DNA from: Algoriphagus sp. A40
Lineage (GTDB): Bacteria > Bacteroidota > Bacteroidia > Cytophagales > Cyclobacteriaceae
DNA: 64,000 bases
Reading direction: 5' to 3'
Assembly (NCBI RefSeq): GCF_002002735.1
Contig: NZ_MUNY01000034.1
Location: forward strand, 92,494 to 156,493
The notes under the pieces are model-generated. The model searched no databases. It saw nothing but the letters and a program-made list of their open reading frames with translations, and had not been told where the DNA came from. The position numbers were made by a program, and so were the translations under genes. Positions 7,876 through 16,903 of this stretch are shown piece by piece (position 1 is the first letter of the stretch; each line of letters begins with the position of its first letter).

Positions 7876-8637
7876 TTATTCCTTGAGCAGGTCTGAAAAC
7901 CCGGATTTTATTTTGCCGACCGCATCGAATGAAGGATCGATGTTTACGACGCCTTTGCCCAGCTCGTGCCAGTAGCCGTCGCCGCATTCGATGTAGGTAC
8001 CACGTTTTTTACCGGGCTCTTCCTTTGCCAGTTCATAATGATAATCTGGCGTAAAGACGATTTTCATCAGTTGAATCGCATAATCCCAATTGATGATTCT
8101 GGTCTTTCCCGCTTTTTCGAAAACCACCTCATGGTTAGAAAAATGAATTGTCAAATTGCAGTCTTGGGGTTCGTCTCCTTCGACCAATCTGTAATGCACT
8201 TGCAATGGCGCCTCTTTTTTGACTGTTTCGTAAATTGCCTGGATCAGATCCTGGGCCATGAGTTGCCATTCCTCCTGATTACCGGGGATTTTCACACCTT
8301 CATCCTTACCTTTTTCCAATGGAGATACCGTGATTCCGCCTTCCTCGATGTCTTTATTGCTCCATTTGGTTTTGTCGTAAAGCTGCTGAAGGGGCTTGAT
8401 CCAAACCGAATTCAAGGCCCCTTTGTAGCTGTAGTCATCATTGGCAGTGAAGCCTTCATCCAAAATCTCCTCTTCGGTCAAGTCCTCCCGTTCGGTGTAA
8501 TGAAGATCCAATTCGGTAGTTAAATCACCTTTGGACCAATCCAGAGCAAGGCGAAAAACATGGCTGTATGGAGGTGGGACTATACCTGAGTCGTATTCTA
8601 AAACCAGTCCGGTATAGGTGTTTTTTGAAAGTGTCAT
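7876..8637 (-). CDS. Hypothetical cytoplasmic protein
   Basis: A 253-residue acidic protein without signal peptide or membrane helix (MTLSKNTYTGLVLEYDSG...). It has an alternating beta-strand pattern with motifs PPPYSHVFRLAL, DLHYTEREDLTEEEILDEGF and YIECGDGYWHELGKG. I cannot assign a family. It is followed by a terminator, so it is probably monocistronic, and it is divergent from the 2OG oxygenase gene across 73 bp. Confidence 0.65.
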   Translation of the reverse strand: MTLSKNTYTGLVLEYDSGIVPPPYSHVFRLALDWSKGDLTTELDLHYTEREDLTEEEILDEGFTANDDYSYKGALNSVWIKPLQQLYDKTKWSNKDIEEGGITVSPLEKGKDEGVKIPGNQEEWQLMAQDLIQAIYETVKKEAPLQVHYRLVEGDEPQDCNLTIHFSNHEVVFEKAGKTRIINWDYAIQLMKIVFTPDYHYELAKEEPGKKRGTYIECGDGYWHELGKGVVNIDPSFDAVGKIKSGFSDLLKE

Positions 8638-8710
8638 TGCTTAAGCTTTGCGCAAAAGTATGGTTTTTCGGGCAATTAAGTGGTTATTTTGCAGCCTTAA
8701 ACCCAGTCCA

Positions 8711-9322
8711 ATGGAAGAACTGCTCGATCATATTTCGTCTGAGATTTACCAAAAGTCCTACGTAATAGTTGATAATTTCGTCGAAGAGGACTTTCGAAAG
8801 GCTTTACTGGGAGAGCAAATCCAGTTGGTCAATCAGGGCAAATTCCGCCATGCGGCCGTGGGAAAAGGAGGCCAAAAGCAGGTTAGAACCGAAATCCGAA
8901 GCGATGAAGTCCTATGGATGGATGCTGAGGAACTAAGTCCTCTCCAAGCTGCCTATTGGGCTAAAATAGAGGAAATCCGCCAAGTGCTGAATCAGCGCTG
9001 TTTGTTGGGATTGCGGTCATTTGAAGGACATTTTGCGAGATATCCGATTGGGTCATTTTACAAAAAGCATTTGGACCAATTTAATGCCGTGCCCCACCGC
9101 GTGGTTACGGTGATTTTGTATCTCAATGACTCTTGGACTCCCGAGGATGAAGGTGCCTTGAGAATGTATTTTCCTCAGGAGGATAGAACAGAACTTTTCG
9201 AAGATGTCTTGCCCTTGGGCGGGAGATTGGTTGTTTTTCTGAGTGGAGAGATCCCGCATGAAGTGTTGCCTACCAAAAAAGAGCGGATCAGCATTACCGG
9301 CTGGCTGAAGAATATCGATTAG
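8711..9322 (+). CDS. 2OG-Fe(II) oxygenase family protein
   Basis: A 203-residue dioxygenase of the prolyl-4-hydroxylase/2OG-Fe(II) type. The double-stranded beta-helix core carries the Fe ligands H-x-D in YKKHLDQFN and a distal His in EIPHEVLP. The Arg after it (KKERISITGWL) fits the 2-oxoglutarate-binding residue. The frame is open upstream, but MEELLDH at 8711 is the natural start. A TTATTTTGC box at 8684-8692 resembles a Bacteroidota -7 element. The substrate is unknown. The stop overlaps the convergent DUF2141 stop by 4 bases. Confidence 0.85.
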   Translation: MEELLDHISSEIYQKSYVIVDNFVEEDFRKALLGEQIQLVNQGKFRHAAVGKGGQKQVRTEIRSDEVLWMDAEELSPLQAAYWAKIEEIRQVLNQRCLLGLRSFEGHFARYPIGSFYKKHLDQFNAVPHRVVTVILYLNDSWTPEDEGALRMYFPQEDRTELFEDVLPLGGRLVVFLSGEIPHEVLPTKKERISITGWLKNID

Positions 9323-9744
9323 CGGAGATTGATCCGTAGGTGCTTTGTCTCTGATGAGAGTTCAAATGCTGCTTTGTCAAAACTCGGTGGGGCCAAATAG
9401 ACCTTTGGGTTGTTGGAAAAACCGAATTTCTCAGTCGGATAGCCAATCAAGTTTGTGGTCAGACTGCCATCCTCATCTTCGTCATGAATCACCGAAACGG
9501 CATAGTTTCCAATTGGTAAATCCTCAATTCTGAATTTGTAGCTTTTCTCCTTTGAGGAAAAAGAATAGGATCGAATTGCCATTTCGGGTTGATCGGGAAA
9601 GCCTTTTTCCGAAGAGAAAACCAAAACTCGAATCTTGCCCTGATCCGATTTGGCATCATGAATTGATACTTCTAAAACTGGATTTATCAGGTTTTCACCA
9701 GGAGTTTTCGTAAAAAGGAGAAGCGTAAATATCAGTTCAAGCAT
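9319..9744 (-). CDS. DUF2141 family exported protein
   Basis: A 141-residue protein with a short hydrophobic N-terminus (MLELIFTLLLFTKTPG), probably a signal peptide, then a DUF2141 beta-sandwich (GKIRVLVFSSEKGFPDQPEM; LPIGNYAVSVIHDEDEDGSL; GYPTEKFGFSNNP). DUF2141 proteins are common exported proteins in Bacteroidota with no fixed biochemical role. The start overlaps the end of menE by 8 bases, so the two are translationally linked. Nothing in the protein points to menaquinone chemistry. Confidence 0.82.
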   Translation of the reverse strand: MLELIFTLLLFTKTPGENLINPVLEVSIHDAKSDQGKIRVLVFSSEKGFPDQPEMAIRSYSFSSKEKSYKFRIEDLPIGNYAVSVIHDEDEDGSLTTNLIGYPTEKFGFSNNPKVYLAPPSFDKAAFELSSETKHLRINLR

Positions 9745-10807
9745 TGATTTTGGAATTGAGAATTCTGTCGATTTTTCCGCTTTGAGTCAGCGCAAAAGCC
9801 TCTTTGAAATAGATTTCTTTAGGGAACTCGTACTTTGTCAATCGATTTTTCAATATCTCCTGCAAAAGCTTTGCCTTTTCCTTCGATCCATTTGCAGATT
9901 CGATTAGAAGCACTAGTTTTTGGCCCAGTTTTTCATCTTTTTCTCCATAAAAGAAAAACCTCGAACCGGGAAAAACCTCCTGAATTGAAGCTTCGGCTTT
10001 TTGTTCGAGCAGTTCGGGATGAAGCTTAATCCCTCCGGAATTAACCACAAAGTCAGCCCGGCCAAGCCATAAAAAGCTGTTATGGGATTTCAGTTCAATC
10101 AGATCGTTGGTTCGGATTTTGTCAGGGCCGCTCATGGGGGACTTAACCCAAAGGGCCCCGCGCTCATCCTGTCCGATTTCCACTCCAGGCAGCGTTTCAT
10201 AATGAACATTACCAGTTTCGATTTTGGCCAAGGCAAAGTGCGAAACCGTCTCCGTCATCCCAAAAGTTTGCCAAGCCTGAATTCCTTTTTCTACCAATGA
10301 TTTTCTAAGCCTTTCAGAAATTTGAGCTCCGCCGATGATCAAGTGAGGAGTGGATTTGAGTTTCAAAAGTGAAGCAGGATTTCCCAAAGGTTGCTCCACT
10401 TGGAGCGGAACCATAGCGACAAAATCCGGGATAAAATCAAGGGTTTTCAAGGGGTCGGAGCTGGGTTCTACAAGCCAAATTGGGCAGTCCCACACCATGG
10501 CGCGGACCAGCATCATTTTGCCGGCGATGTATTCCGGATTGAGACAACAAAGAAGTTTGGTGCTTTGATTTGTTTTGAAAAATGCCCCGGTTGCCTCTGC
10601 GCTTGCCTGCATTTGTTCCCGATGAAGCTCAATTGTTTTCGGAATTCCAGTCGATCCTGAAGTTTGCTGGGTGAAAATTGTTTCTCCCGAAAGCCAAGCT
10701 TTGCAAAATGAAAAGGCCGCCTGCGAATAAGCTGGTAATGACCCGCATTCCAACCCAAAGTCAGAAATTTTGCTGAAAACCTGATTCTCAAAATGAAGCT
10801 GAAACAT
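9737..10807 (-). CDS. menE: o-Succinylbenzoate-CoA ligase MenE (short Bacteroidota form)
   Basis: A 356-residue adenylate-forming enzyme that activates o-succinylbenzoate to its CoA ester in menaquinone synthesis. It shows the AMP-binding P-loop TSGSTGIPK (49-57), the FGMTET motif, the hinge/WLGRAD...VNSGGIKLHPE block and the C-terminal catalytic Lys in TQSGKIDR. It is much shorter than the Bacillus or E. coli enzymes (about 450-490), as is usual in this phylum. It is divergent from menB across 99 bp, which supports the assignment over a general acyl-CoA ligase. Confidence 0.9.
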   Translation of the reverse strand: MFQLHFENQVFSKISDFGLECGSLPAYSQAAFSFCKAWLSGETIFTQQTSGSTGIPKTIELHREQMQASAEATGAFFKTNQSTKLLCCLNPEYIAGKMMLVRAMVWDCPIWLVEPSSDPLKTLDFIPDFVAMVPLQVEQPLGNPASLLKLKSTPHLIIGGAQISERLRKSLVEKGIQAWQTFGMTETVSHFALAKIETGNVHYETLPGVEIGQDERGALWVKSPMSGPDKIRTNDLIELKSHNSFLWLGRADFVVNSGGIKLHPELLEQKAEASIQEVFPGSRFFFYGEKDEKLGQKLVLLIESANGSKEKAKLLQEILKNRLTKYEFPKEIYFKEAFALTQSGKIDRILNSKINA

Positions 10808-10864
10808 CTAAAATAGATCGATTAGAAAGGATTTTGGGTAAATAACAAATTTCAGGCAAGGCTG

Positions 10865-10873
10865 TTATCTTGC
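10865..10873 (+). promoter_or_regulatory. Candidate -7 promoter box of menB
   Basis: TTATCTTGC 34 bases before the menB start. It resembles TTATTTTGC boxes at 8684 and 33562 and is a one-base-short relative of the Bacteroidota consensus TAnnTTTG. A clear -33 element is not evident. Confidence 0.4.
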
Positions 10874-10906
10874 ACAAAAATCGGATTTTTAAACAAAACG
10901 AAAATC

Positions 10907-11740
10907 ATGGAGTGGATTACTGCCAAAGTTTACGAAGATATCACATATAAAAAATGTAACGGCGTAGCTCGGATTGCATTCAACCGACCTGAGGTCCGAA
11001 ATGCCTTCCGTCCCAAAACAACCGCGGAACTTTACGATGCGTTTTACAATGCGCAGGAAGACACCTCGATCGGTGTGGTACTTTTGAGCGGAGAAGGTCC
11101 TTCGTCCAAAGACGGTGGCTGGGCTTTTTGCTCAGGTGGGGATCAGCGTGCGAGGGGAAATCAGGGCTACGTAGGGGAAGACGGATACCACCGATTGAAT
11201 ATCTTAGAAGTTCAGCGGCTGATCCGCTTTATGCCCAAAGTGGTCATTGCTGTGGTGCCCGGATGGGCAGTAGGGGGAGGACACAGTCTTCATGTGGTGT
11301 GTGATTTGACTTTGGCAAGCAAGGAGCACGCGATTTTCAAGCAGACGGATGCAGATGTGACCAGCTTTGACGGTGGCTACGGAAGTGCTTATCTGGCAAA
11401 AATGGTCGGTCAAAAGAAAGCCAGGGAAATCTTCTTTTTGGGGAGAAATTATTCATCACAGGAAGCTTTTGAAATGGGGATGGTCAATGCGGTGATCCCG
11501 CATGATGAGCTTGAGGCGACGGCATACCAATGGGCCCAGGAGATTTTGGCCAAGTCACCGACCTCGATCAAAATGCTGAAATTTGCCATGAACCTGACCG
11601 ACGACGGGATGGTAGGACAGCAGGTTTTTGCAGGAGAAGCTACCCGATTGGCTTATGGTACCGAAGAAGCGATTGAGGGCAGAAATGCCTTTTTGGAGAA
11701 GCGGAAGCCGGATTTCAGTAAAATTAAGTGGATACCTTAA
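10907..11740 (+). CDS. menB: 1,4-Dihydroxy-2-naphthoyl-CoA synthase MenB
   Basis: A 277-residue crotonase-fold enzyme that closes the second naphthoquinone ring from o-succinylbenzoyl-CoA. MenB-specific features include NRPEVRNAFRPKT, the oxyanion-hole segment WAFCSGGDQ, GWAVGGGHSLHV, QTDADVTSFDGGYGS and the C-terminal GRNAFLEKRKPDFSK that packs across subunits. Length is typical. It is divergent from menE, and the remaining men genes present are 10 kb downstream. Confidence 0.97.
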   Translation: MEWITAKVYEDITYKKCNGVARIAFNRPEVRNAFRPKTTAELYDAFYNAQEDTSIGVVLLSGEGPSSKDGGWAFCSGGDQRARGNQGYVGEDGYHRLNILEVQRLIRFMPKVVIAVVPGWAVGGGHSLHVVCDLTLASKEHAIFKQTDADVTSFDGGYGSAYLAKMVGQKKAREIFFLGRNYSSQEAFEMGMVNAVIPHDELEATAYQWAQEILAKSPTSIKMLKFAMNLTDDGMVGQQVFAGEATRLAYGTEEAIEGRNAFLEKRKPDFSKIKWIP

Positions 11741-11806
11741 AATTGATTGAGTCTGAAAAAACTAATGGAGGCCTGACATTTTGGTCAGGCTCCATTCATT
11801 TTCCGC

Positions 11807-12769
11807 TTACTGATTCACAAACTTTTTCCTGACGATGTATTCCACAGCCCGGGCAGCCAATCTCGCTGTGGCATTGTCTTGATCAAACTGCGGGTTGAGT
11901 TCTACCACGTCCAGACTGATCAGCTTTTTGCTTTTCACGATCAGTTCAAAAACCTTAAATGCGATCTGTGGATTGAAGCCCATGGGAGAGGGGGCTGACA
12001 CGCCGGGGGCAAAGGCCGAAGAAAATCCATCCATATCGATGCTTAGGTAGATTTTGTCAACCGAGTCTATAAACCAAATGATTTGCTCCTCGATAAATTC
12101 CCAGTTGTGAAGACGAAATTCCTCCATCACGATGAATCCGGCTTTTACTTTTTCCGCCATCTCGAAAAGAGATTTGGGATTTGCAGCACGCTGGATACCC
12201 AAAGCCAGGTAATGAAAATCTTCCTGAAATTCCGCTGCAAGTTGAGAAAATGGTGAACCGGAGTGGCCTTTCTCTTTGACCAGTGGGCGAAGGTCAAAAT
12301 GTGCATCCAGATTGATTATGCCGAGTTTTTCGCCTTTCTCTTTGACAAATTTCAATGCTCCTCTGCCATGCGCATAGGCCAAATCATGGCCACCTCCCAA
12401 GAGCACTGGAAAATGGCTTGAAGTAAGTAGATCGTAGGTGATTTTAGAGATTGCTTCGTGAGAGGACTCCATGTCCTGATCGAGCGTGAAAATGTCTCCG
12501 TAATCCAAAATTGGGACATCTTCGGGCAAATGAAGGGCAATTGAGCCGAGCATTTTTCGAATTGAAGAAGGGCCTTCGATGGTGCCGATTCGACCTTGAT
12601 TTCGAATCACTCCTTCTTCTCCGGAGTAACCCAGAATCCCGATTTTTCGGGTATTATCCTCCCTTAGTTTCAGATTAGATATGGCTTCAACTGCTTGGTG
12701 CCAGTATTCGACCTGGTCAGATTTTCTACCAGACCAATGAAAAGGAGAGGGGTTTTGATGGAGATTCAT
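11807..12769 (-). CDS. hutG: Formimidoylglutamase (arginase family)
   Basis: A 320-residue ureohydrolase-fold enzyme. The binuclear Mn ligands are visible: GGGHD (125-129), DAHFD (155-159) and SIDMDGFSSAFAPGVSAPSP near 244. With hutU, hutI and hutH nearby on the same strand, it most likely hydrolyses N-formimidoyl-L-glutamate to glutamate and formamide, the last step of histidine breakdown. It is separated from hutU by a Uma2-type gene on the opposite strand, so it has its own promoter. Arginase or agmatinase activity is less likely given the context. Confidence 0.88.
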   Translation of the reverse strand: MNLHQNPSPFHWSGRKSDQVEYWHQAVEAISNLKLREDNTRKIGILGYSGEEGVIRNQGRIGTIEGPSSIRKMLGSIALHLPEDVPILDYGDIFTLDQDMESSHEAISKITYDLLTSSHFPVLLGGGHDLAYAHGRGALKFVKEKGEKLGIINLDAHFDLRPLVKEKGHSGSPFSQLAAEFQEDFHYLALGIQRAANPKSLFEMAEKVKAGFIVMEEFRLHNWEFIEEQIIWFIDSVDKIYLSIDMDGFSSAFAPGVSAPSPMGFNPQIAFKVFELIVKSKKLISLDVVELNPQFDQDNATARLAARAVEYIVRKKFVNQ

Positions 12770-12838
12770 AGAGTATGAATTTTTATTTTTGTTAACTTAA
12801 GAAAAGTAGCTTGATAATTTTATTGACAAGTTAAGTTC

Positions 12839-13465
12839 ATGGAGATGAAAGAGTACAGAATTCCCCAAAAAGAAAAAATTGATCTGGATACTTTTCAAGA
12901 GCCCGATGAATCATTTGCTGGCTACAGCTATGCAGATTATCTCAAATGGGATTTTGAAGAAATCGTGGAGCTGATCAAAGGAAAGATTTTCGCAAAAGCC
13001 GCCGCTCCCAATAGAAAACATCAGGAGGTCTCCATGAATTTGTCGCGAACTCTTGGAAGTTTCTTGAAAGGTCAAAAATGTAAAGTATATGCAGCCCCTT
13101 TTGATGTTCGACTTTCTAAAGATCCTGATTTTAAGAAAATTGATTCAGTTATCCAGCCTGATATTTCTGTCATCTGCGATCCTTCAAAACTGGACGATAA
13201 GGGCTGTATTGGCGCCCCGGATCTGATCGTCGAGATCCTTTCACCAAGCAATAGTCGAGTAGAACTCCAGGACAAATTTGAGCTGTATGAAGAGTTTGGA
13301 GTCCGGGAATATTGGATTATTCACCCAGTGGAAAATACCCTTTTGATCTATACCTTGGTTGACGGAAATTATCTGCCCTCCAAACTTTTCACCTCTGGGG
13401 ATAAAATTAAATCAAGCGTACTACCTGGATTAGAACTGGATTTGGAGGAGGTTTTTGAGGAATAG
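12839..13465 (+). CDS. Uma2 family (DUF820) predicted endonuclease
   Basis: A 208-residue PD-(D/E)xK-fold protein of the Uma2/DUF820 family. Motifs in order are ELIKGKIFAKAA, a Gln-Pro-Asp motif (VIQPDISVI), DLIVEILSPSNS and KFELYEEFGVREYWIIHP. These carry the acidic and Lys residues of the nuclease fold. The family is very abundant in cyanobacteria and Bacteroidota and its cellular role is unclear; nuclease activity is inferred from the fold. It sits alone on the plus strand inside the hut block, so it was probably inserted there. Confidence 0.85.
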   Translation: MEMKEYRIPQKEKIDLDTFQEPDESFAGYSYADYLKWDFEEIVELIKGKIFAKAAAPNRKHQEVSMNLSRTLGSFLKGQKCKVYAAPFDVRLSKDPDFKKIDSVIQPDISVICDPSKLDDKGCIGAPDLIVEILSPSNSRVELQDKFELYEEFGVREYWIIHPVENTLLIYTLVDGNYLPSKLFTSGDKIKSSVLPGLELDLEEVFEE

Positions 13466-13521
13466 TAACCACAAATCATCTTTTCCAAAGTTACAAACAT
13501 TGGAAAAGTTAAAGCTTGATT

Positions 13522-15522
13522 TTACAAAACTCCCTTCAAAATCTCCTCATCTACCAAGTTAGGAAGGGTAACTTTCAGTCCTGGACTTCTGTCCATTTCC
13601 CGCTGGATGGCTTCCAGTGAACCTGGATTTCTGGCCCAAGCACGTCGTGCGATCCCATTGTTGACATCGTAAAAGAGCATGGATTTCAGTTTTCTTTCTG
13701 CTTCCTGACTTCCATCGAGAACGAGGCCAAAACCTCCATTGATGACTTCGCCCCAGCCAACACCGCCACCGTTGTGAATGGACACCCAGGTGGCACCCCG
13801 GAAGCTGTCGCCGATCACATTGTGGATGGCCATATCCGCCGTAAACCGGCTTCCGTCGTAGATATTGCTGGTTTCCCGGTAGGGGGAATCCGTCCCGCTC
13901 ACATCGTGATGGTCTCTACCCAACACGATCGGAGCGATGATTTCTCCTTTTTTAATGGCTTCATTGAAAGCCTCAGCAATTTTTGAGCGACCTTCCGCGT
14001 TGGCATAAAGTATACGTGCCTGAGAACCGACAACCAAGTTGTTTTTCTCCGCCTCTTCGATCCAAGTGATATTGTCTTGCAACTGTTGAGAGATGGATTC
14101 AGGAGCGGTTTTCTTGATTTCCTTTAAAACAGCCGCTGCAAGTTGATCAGTTTTGCGGAGATCTTCAGCATTTCCCGATGTGCAAACCCAGCGGAATGGG
14201 CCAAATCCGAAGTCAAAACACATCGGTCCCAGGATGTCCTGAACATAGCTTGGATAGCGGAAATCAATCCCGTTTTCGGCCATCACGGCTGCGCCAGCTC
14301 GCGATGCCTCGAGCAAAAATGCATTTCCATAATCGAAAAAGTAGGTTCCCTTGGCTGCGTGGCGATTGATCGAGTCTGCTTGGCGACGGAGAGATTCTTT
14401 GACTTTTTGCTGGAAAAGCTCCGGCTGAGATGCCATCATTTCATTGGATTCTTCGAAAGAAAGTCCCACCGGATAATAGCCTCCTGCCCATGGATTGTGC
14501 AGCGAAGTCTGATCGGAGCCGAGTTCGACAAATAGATTTTCAGTGTCAAACCTTTCCCAAACCTCCACGACATTTCCCAGAAAGGCTATTGAAACTACTT
14601 CCTGGTTGAATTTGGCTTCAAATACCCGCTCGACCAGCTGATCCAGATCTTCGATCAGCTCATCCACCCAGCCTTGCTCGTGGCGCTTTCGTGCGGGGGC
14701 AGGGTTAACTTCAGCGCATATAGTCACGCAACCGGCAATGTTTCCAGCTTTTGGTTGAGCACCGCTCATTCCACCTAAACCGGCTGTCAGGAAAATCTTT
14801 CCTTTTGGACTTTCTCCGGACTGGAGCTTTTTCCGGAAAGCATTCATCACCGTGATCGTGGTGCCATGGACAATGCCTTGCGGCCCTATGTACATATAGG
14901 AGCCCGCTGTCATTTGTCCGTATTGTGTCACGCCAAGGGCATTAAAGCGTTCCCAATCGTCCGGTTTGGAGTAGTTCGGGATCATCATACCATTGGTGAC
15001 GATCACTCTTGGAGCTTCTTTGGATGAGGGAAAAAGGCCCATGGGATGTCCCGAATACATGTGAAGCGTCTGTTCCTCACTCATTTCGGACAGGTATTTC
15101 ATGGTCAGGAGATATTGGGCCCAGTTTTGAAAAACCGCCCCGTTTCCCCCATAAGTAATCAATTCTTCGGGATGTTGTGCGACTGCCGGATCCAGGTTGT
15201 TTTGGATCATCATCATAATGGCCGCTGACTGCTTGGATTTGGCCGGATAGTCTCCGATCGGTCTTGCGTAAATCCGGTAGTCCGGCATAAACCGATACAT
15301 ATAAATCCGGCCGAATTCCTTTAACTCATCCAAGAATTCTCCTGCCAGTTCACCATGCCATTCCTTTGGAAAATACCTTAAAGCATTGCGCAGCGCCAGT
15401 TTTTTCTCTTCAGGAGAAAGTATATCCTTTCTTTTCGGGGCATGGGAAAGCTCGGGATTTCGATGCTTTTTTGGAGGAAGTACTGATGGGATTCCTTGTA
15501 TGATTTGATCTTGAAAAGTCAT
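13522..15522 (-). CDS. hutU: Urocanate hydratase, long (eukaryote-like) form
   Basis: A 666-residue NAD-dependent urocanase that hydrates urocanate to 4-imidazolone-5-propionate. Recognisable blocks are ALRNALRYFPKEWH, YMYRFMPDYRIYA, QFGHIYM-like GRIYMYRF, TYGGNGAVFQNW, MYSGHPMGLFPS, FLTAGLGGMSGAQPKAG, the active-site region FRWVCTSGNAEDL and SIHNGGGVGWGEVINGG. It is about 110 residues longer than the usual bacterial enzyme and resembles animal UROC1 in length and N-terminus. An upstream in-frame ATG at 15559-15561 is possible, but alignment by memory with UROC1 favours 15522. It lies downstream of hutI in the hutH-hutI-hutU order. Confidence 0.95.
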   Translation of the reverse strand: MTFQDQIIQGIPSVLPPKKHRNPELSHAPKRKDILSPEEKKLALRNALRYFPKEWHGELAGEFLDELKEFGRIYMYRFMPDYRIYARPIGDYPAKSKQSAAIMMMIQNNLDPAVAQHPEELITYGGNGAVFQNWAQYLLTMKYLSEMSEEQTLHMYSGHPMGLFPSSKEAPRVIVTNGMMIPNYSKPDDWERFNALGVTQYGQMTAGSYMYIGPQGIVHGTTITVMNAFRKKLQSGESPKGKIFLTAGLGGMSGAQPKAGNIAGCVTICAEVNPAPARKRHEQGWVDELIEDLDQLVERVFEAKFNQEVVSIAFLGNVVEVWERFDTENLFVELGSDQTSLHNPWAGGYYPVGLSFEESNEMMASQPELFQQKVKESLRRQADSINRHAAKGTYFFDYGNAFLLEASRAGAAVMAENGIDFRYPSYVQDILGPMCFDFGFGPFRWVCTSGNAEDLRKTDQLAAAVLKEIKKTAPESISQQLQDNITWIEEAEKNNLVVGSQARILYANAEGRSKIAEAFNEAIKKGEIIAPIVLGRDHHDVSGTDSPYRETSNIYDGSRFTADMAIHNVIGDSFRGATWVSIHNGGGVGWGEVINGGFGLVLDGSQEAERKLKSMLFYDVNNGIARRAWARNPGSLEAIQREMDRSPGLKVTLPNLVDEEILKGVL

Positions 15523-15588
15523 GGGATTTACGATTTTTGATTTACGGGCTCCTTTTGCCACTTATCACTGGATTCTTTTTTCTTGCGT

Positions 15589-16821
15589 CTAAAGTCTTTT
15601 CCCCTTCTTCCACACCATTTTCGGCTTCATTTTGCCTTGGTTGTAGAGGATTTCCCGATAATCAGAAGTGGGAAAAAGGATGAAGTCAGCCAAGAATCCG
15701 GCAGTAATTTTCCCCCGGTCAGCTAATCCCAAAGCCGCAGCTGCTCGGTACGTAATTCCTGCAAAAACTTCGGCAGTGCTGAGTTTTTCAAAAGCAGCTA
15801 AGATCGATGCTTGCGTGAGCAAATCTCCCATCGGTGCAGAACCGGGATTCCAGTCCGAAGCGATCGCCAATGCTCCATCCTGATCGAGGATCTTTCTCGC
15901 TGGGGTAAAAGCGCAACCCAAACCAATCGAAGCCCCCGGAAGAGCCACGGCTATGGTTTCGGATTTCACCAAAAGCTTGATTTCCGCTTCTCCGGACACT
16001 TCCAAGTGATCGGCCGAAAGCGCTCCGATGGCTACTGCTACTTGGGATCCTCCAGTGCTAAATTGATCAGCATGTACCGTTAGCTCAAAGCCCATTTCTC
16101 TGGCTTTTTGGAAATAGGGACGGATTTCCTCAGGTGAAAAAGCACTCTTCTCTACAAAGGCATCAATTCGATTTGTCAACTTCTCGGATTTGAGAATGGG
16201 GAAAAGTTCCGTTGCAATAAGATCCAGATACTCAGCATTGGAACCAGAAAAGTCTCTAGGTTTCATATGGGCTGCCAAACAGGTAGGGATCAAATCTGCC
16301 GAAGTTGAGTTCCCTGCCAGTCGGATCGCCCGAAGCATCTTTAGTTCTTCTGCGACAGAAAGCCCGTAGCCGCTTTTCACTTCGATGGTGGTGACTCCAT
16401 CAATCAGGTGTCGATTGGCGTTTCTGGCCGTGATTTGGGCCAATTCCTCCAAACTCAGTTTCCGGGTTTGAGTGACGGTATCCCAGATTCCTCCGCCTGC
16501 TTCAGAGATTTCGAGGTAAGTTTTGCCAGAATTTCGCATTGCAAAATCCTTTGCTCTCGACCCTCCAAAGCAAATATGGGTATGGCAATCCACCAGTCCG
16601 GGCATCGCGACATAGTCACCATTCAATTCAAAAAGCTCAGCTTTTGGAAACTCAGTAACTAATTCTAGCCAAGAATCCACCTTAAGGATTTTTTGACCCT
16701 CAACCAGGATTCCCGCTTGGGAAATTATTTCCAGTTGCTCGTCAATCAAAGCTCCTTTCAATGGAAGCTTGTCCAACGTAAGTACTTGGGTGATTGGGCC
16801 GATTAGTTTTATATTTTTCAT
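15589..16821 (-). CDS. hutI: Imidazolonepropionase
   Basis: A 410-residue amidohydrolase-fold enzyme that opens imidazolonepropionate to N-formimidoylglutamate. The metal-binding motif DCHTHICFGGSRAKDFAMR and the family blocks GGGIWDTVTQTR, EVKSGYGLS, TCLAAHMKPRDF, ELTVHADQFSTGGSQVA and ALASDWNPGSAP are present. It is 66 bp upstream of hutU and 82 bp downstream of hutH, all on the minus strand, so an operon is likely. Confidence 0.96.
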   Translation of the reverse strand: MKNIKLIGPITQVLTLDKLPLKGALIDEQLEIISQAGILVEGQKILKVDSWLELVTEFPKAELFELNGDYVAMPGLVDCHTHICFGGSRAKDFAMRNSGKTYLEISEAGGGIWDTVTQTRKLSLEELAQITARNANRHLIDGVTTIEVKSGYGLSVAEELKMLRAIRLAGNSTSADLIPTCLAAHMKPRDFSGSNAEYLDLIATELFPILKSEKLTNRIDAFVEKSAFSPEEIRPYFQKAREMGFELTVHADQFSTGGSQVAVAIGALSADHLEVSGEAEIKLLVKSETIAVALPGASIGLGCAFTPARKILDQDGALAIASDWNPGSAPMGDLLTQASILAAFEKLSTAEVFAGITYRAAAALGLADRGKITAGFLADFILFPTSDYREILYNQGKMKPKMVWKKGKRL

Positions 16822-16903
16822 ATTTTTTTCTCACAGTTGTCACGGATTTTCACAGATGGTTTTGATTGAAATCTGTGTTTATCTGTGGAATCTGTGAGCT
16901 TTT

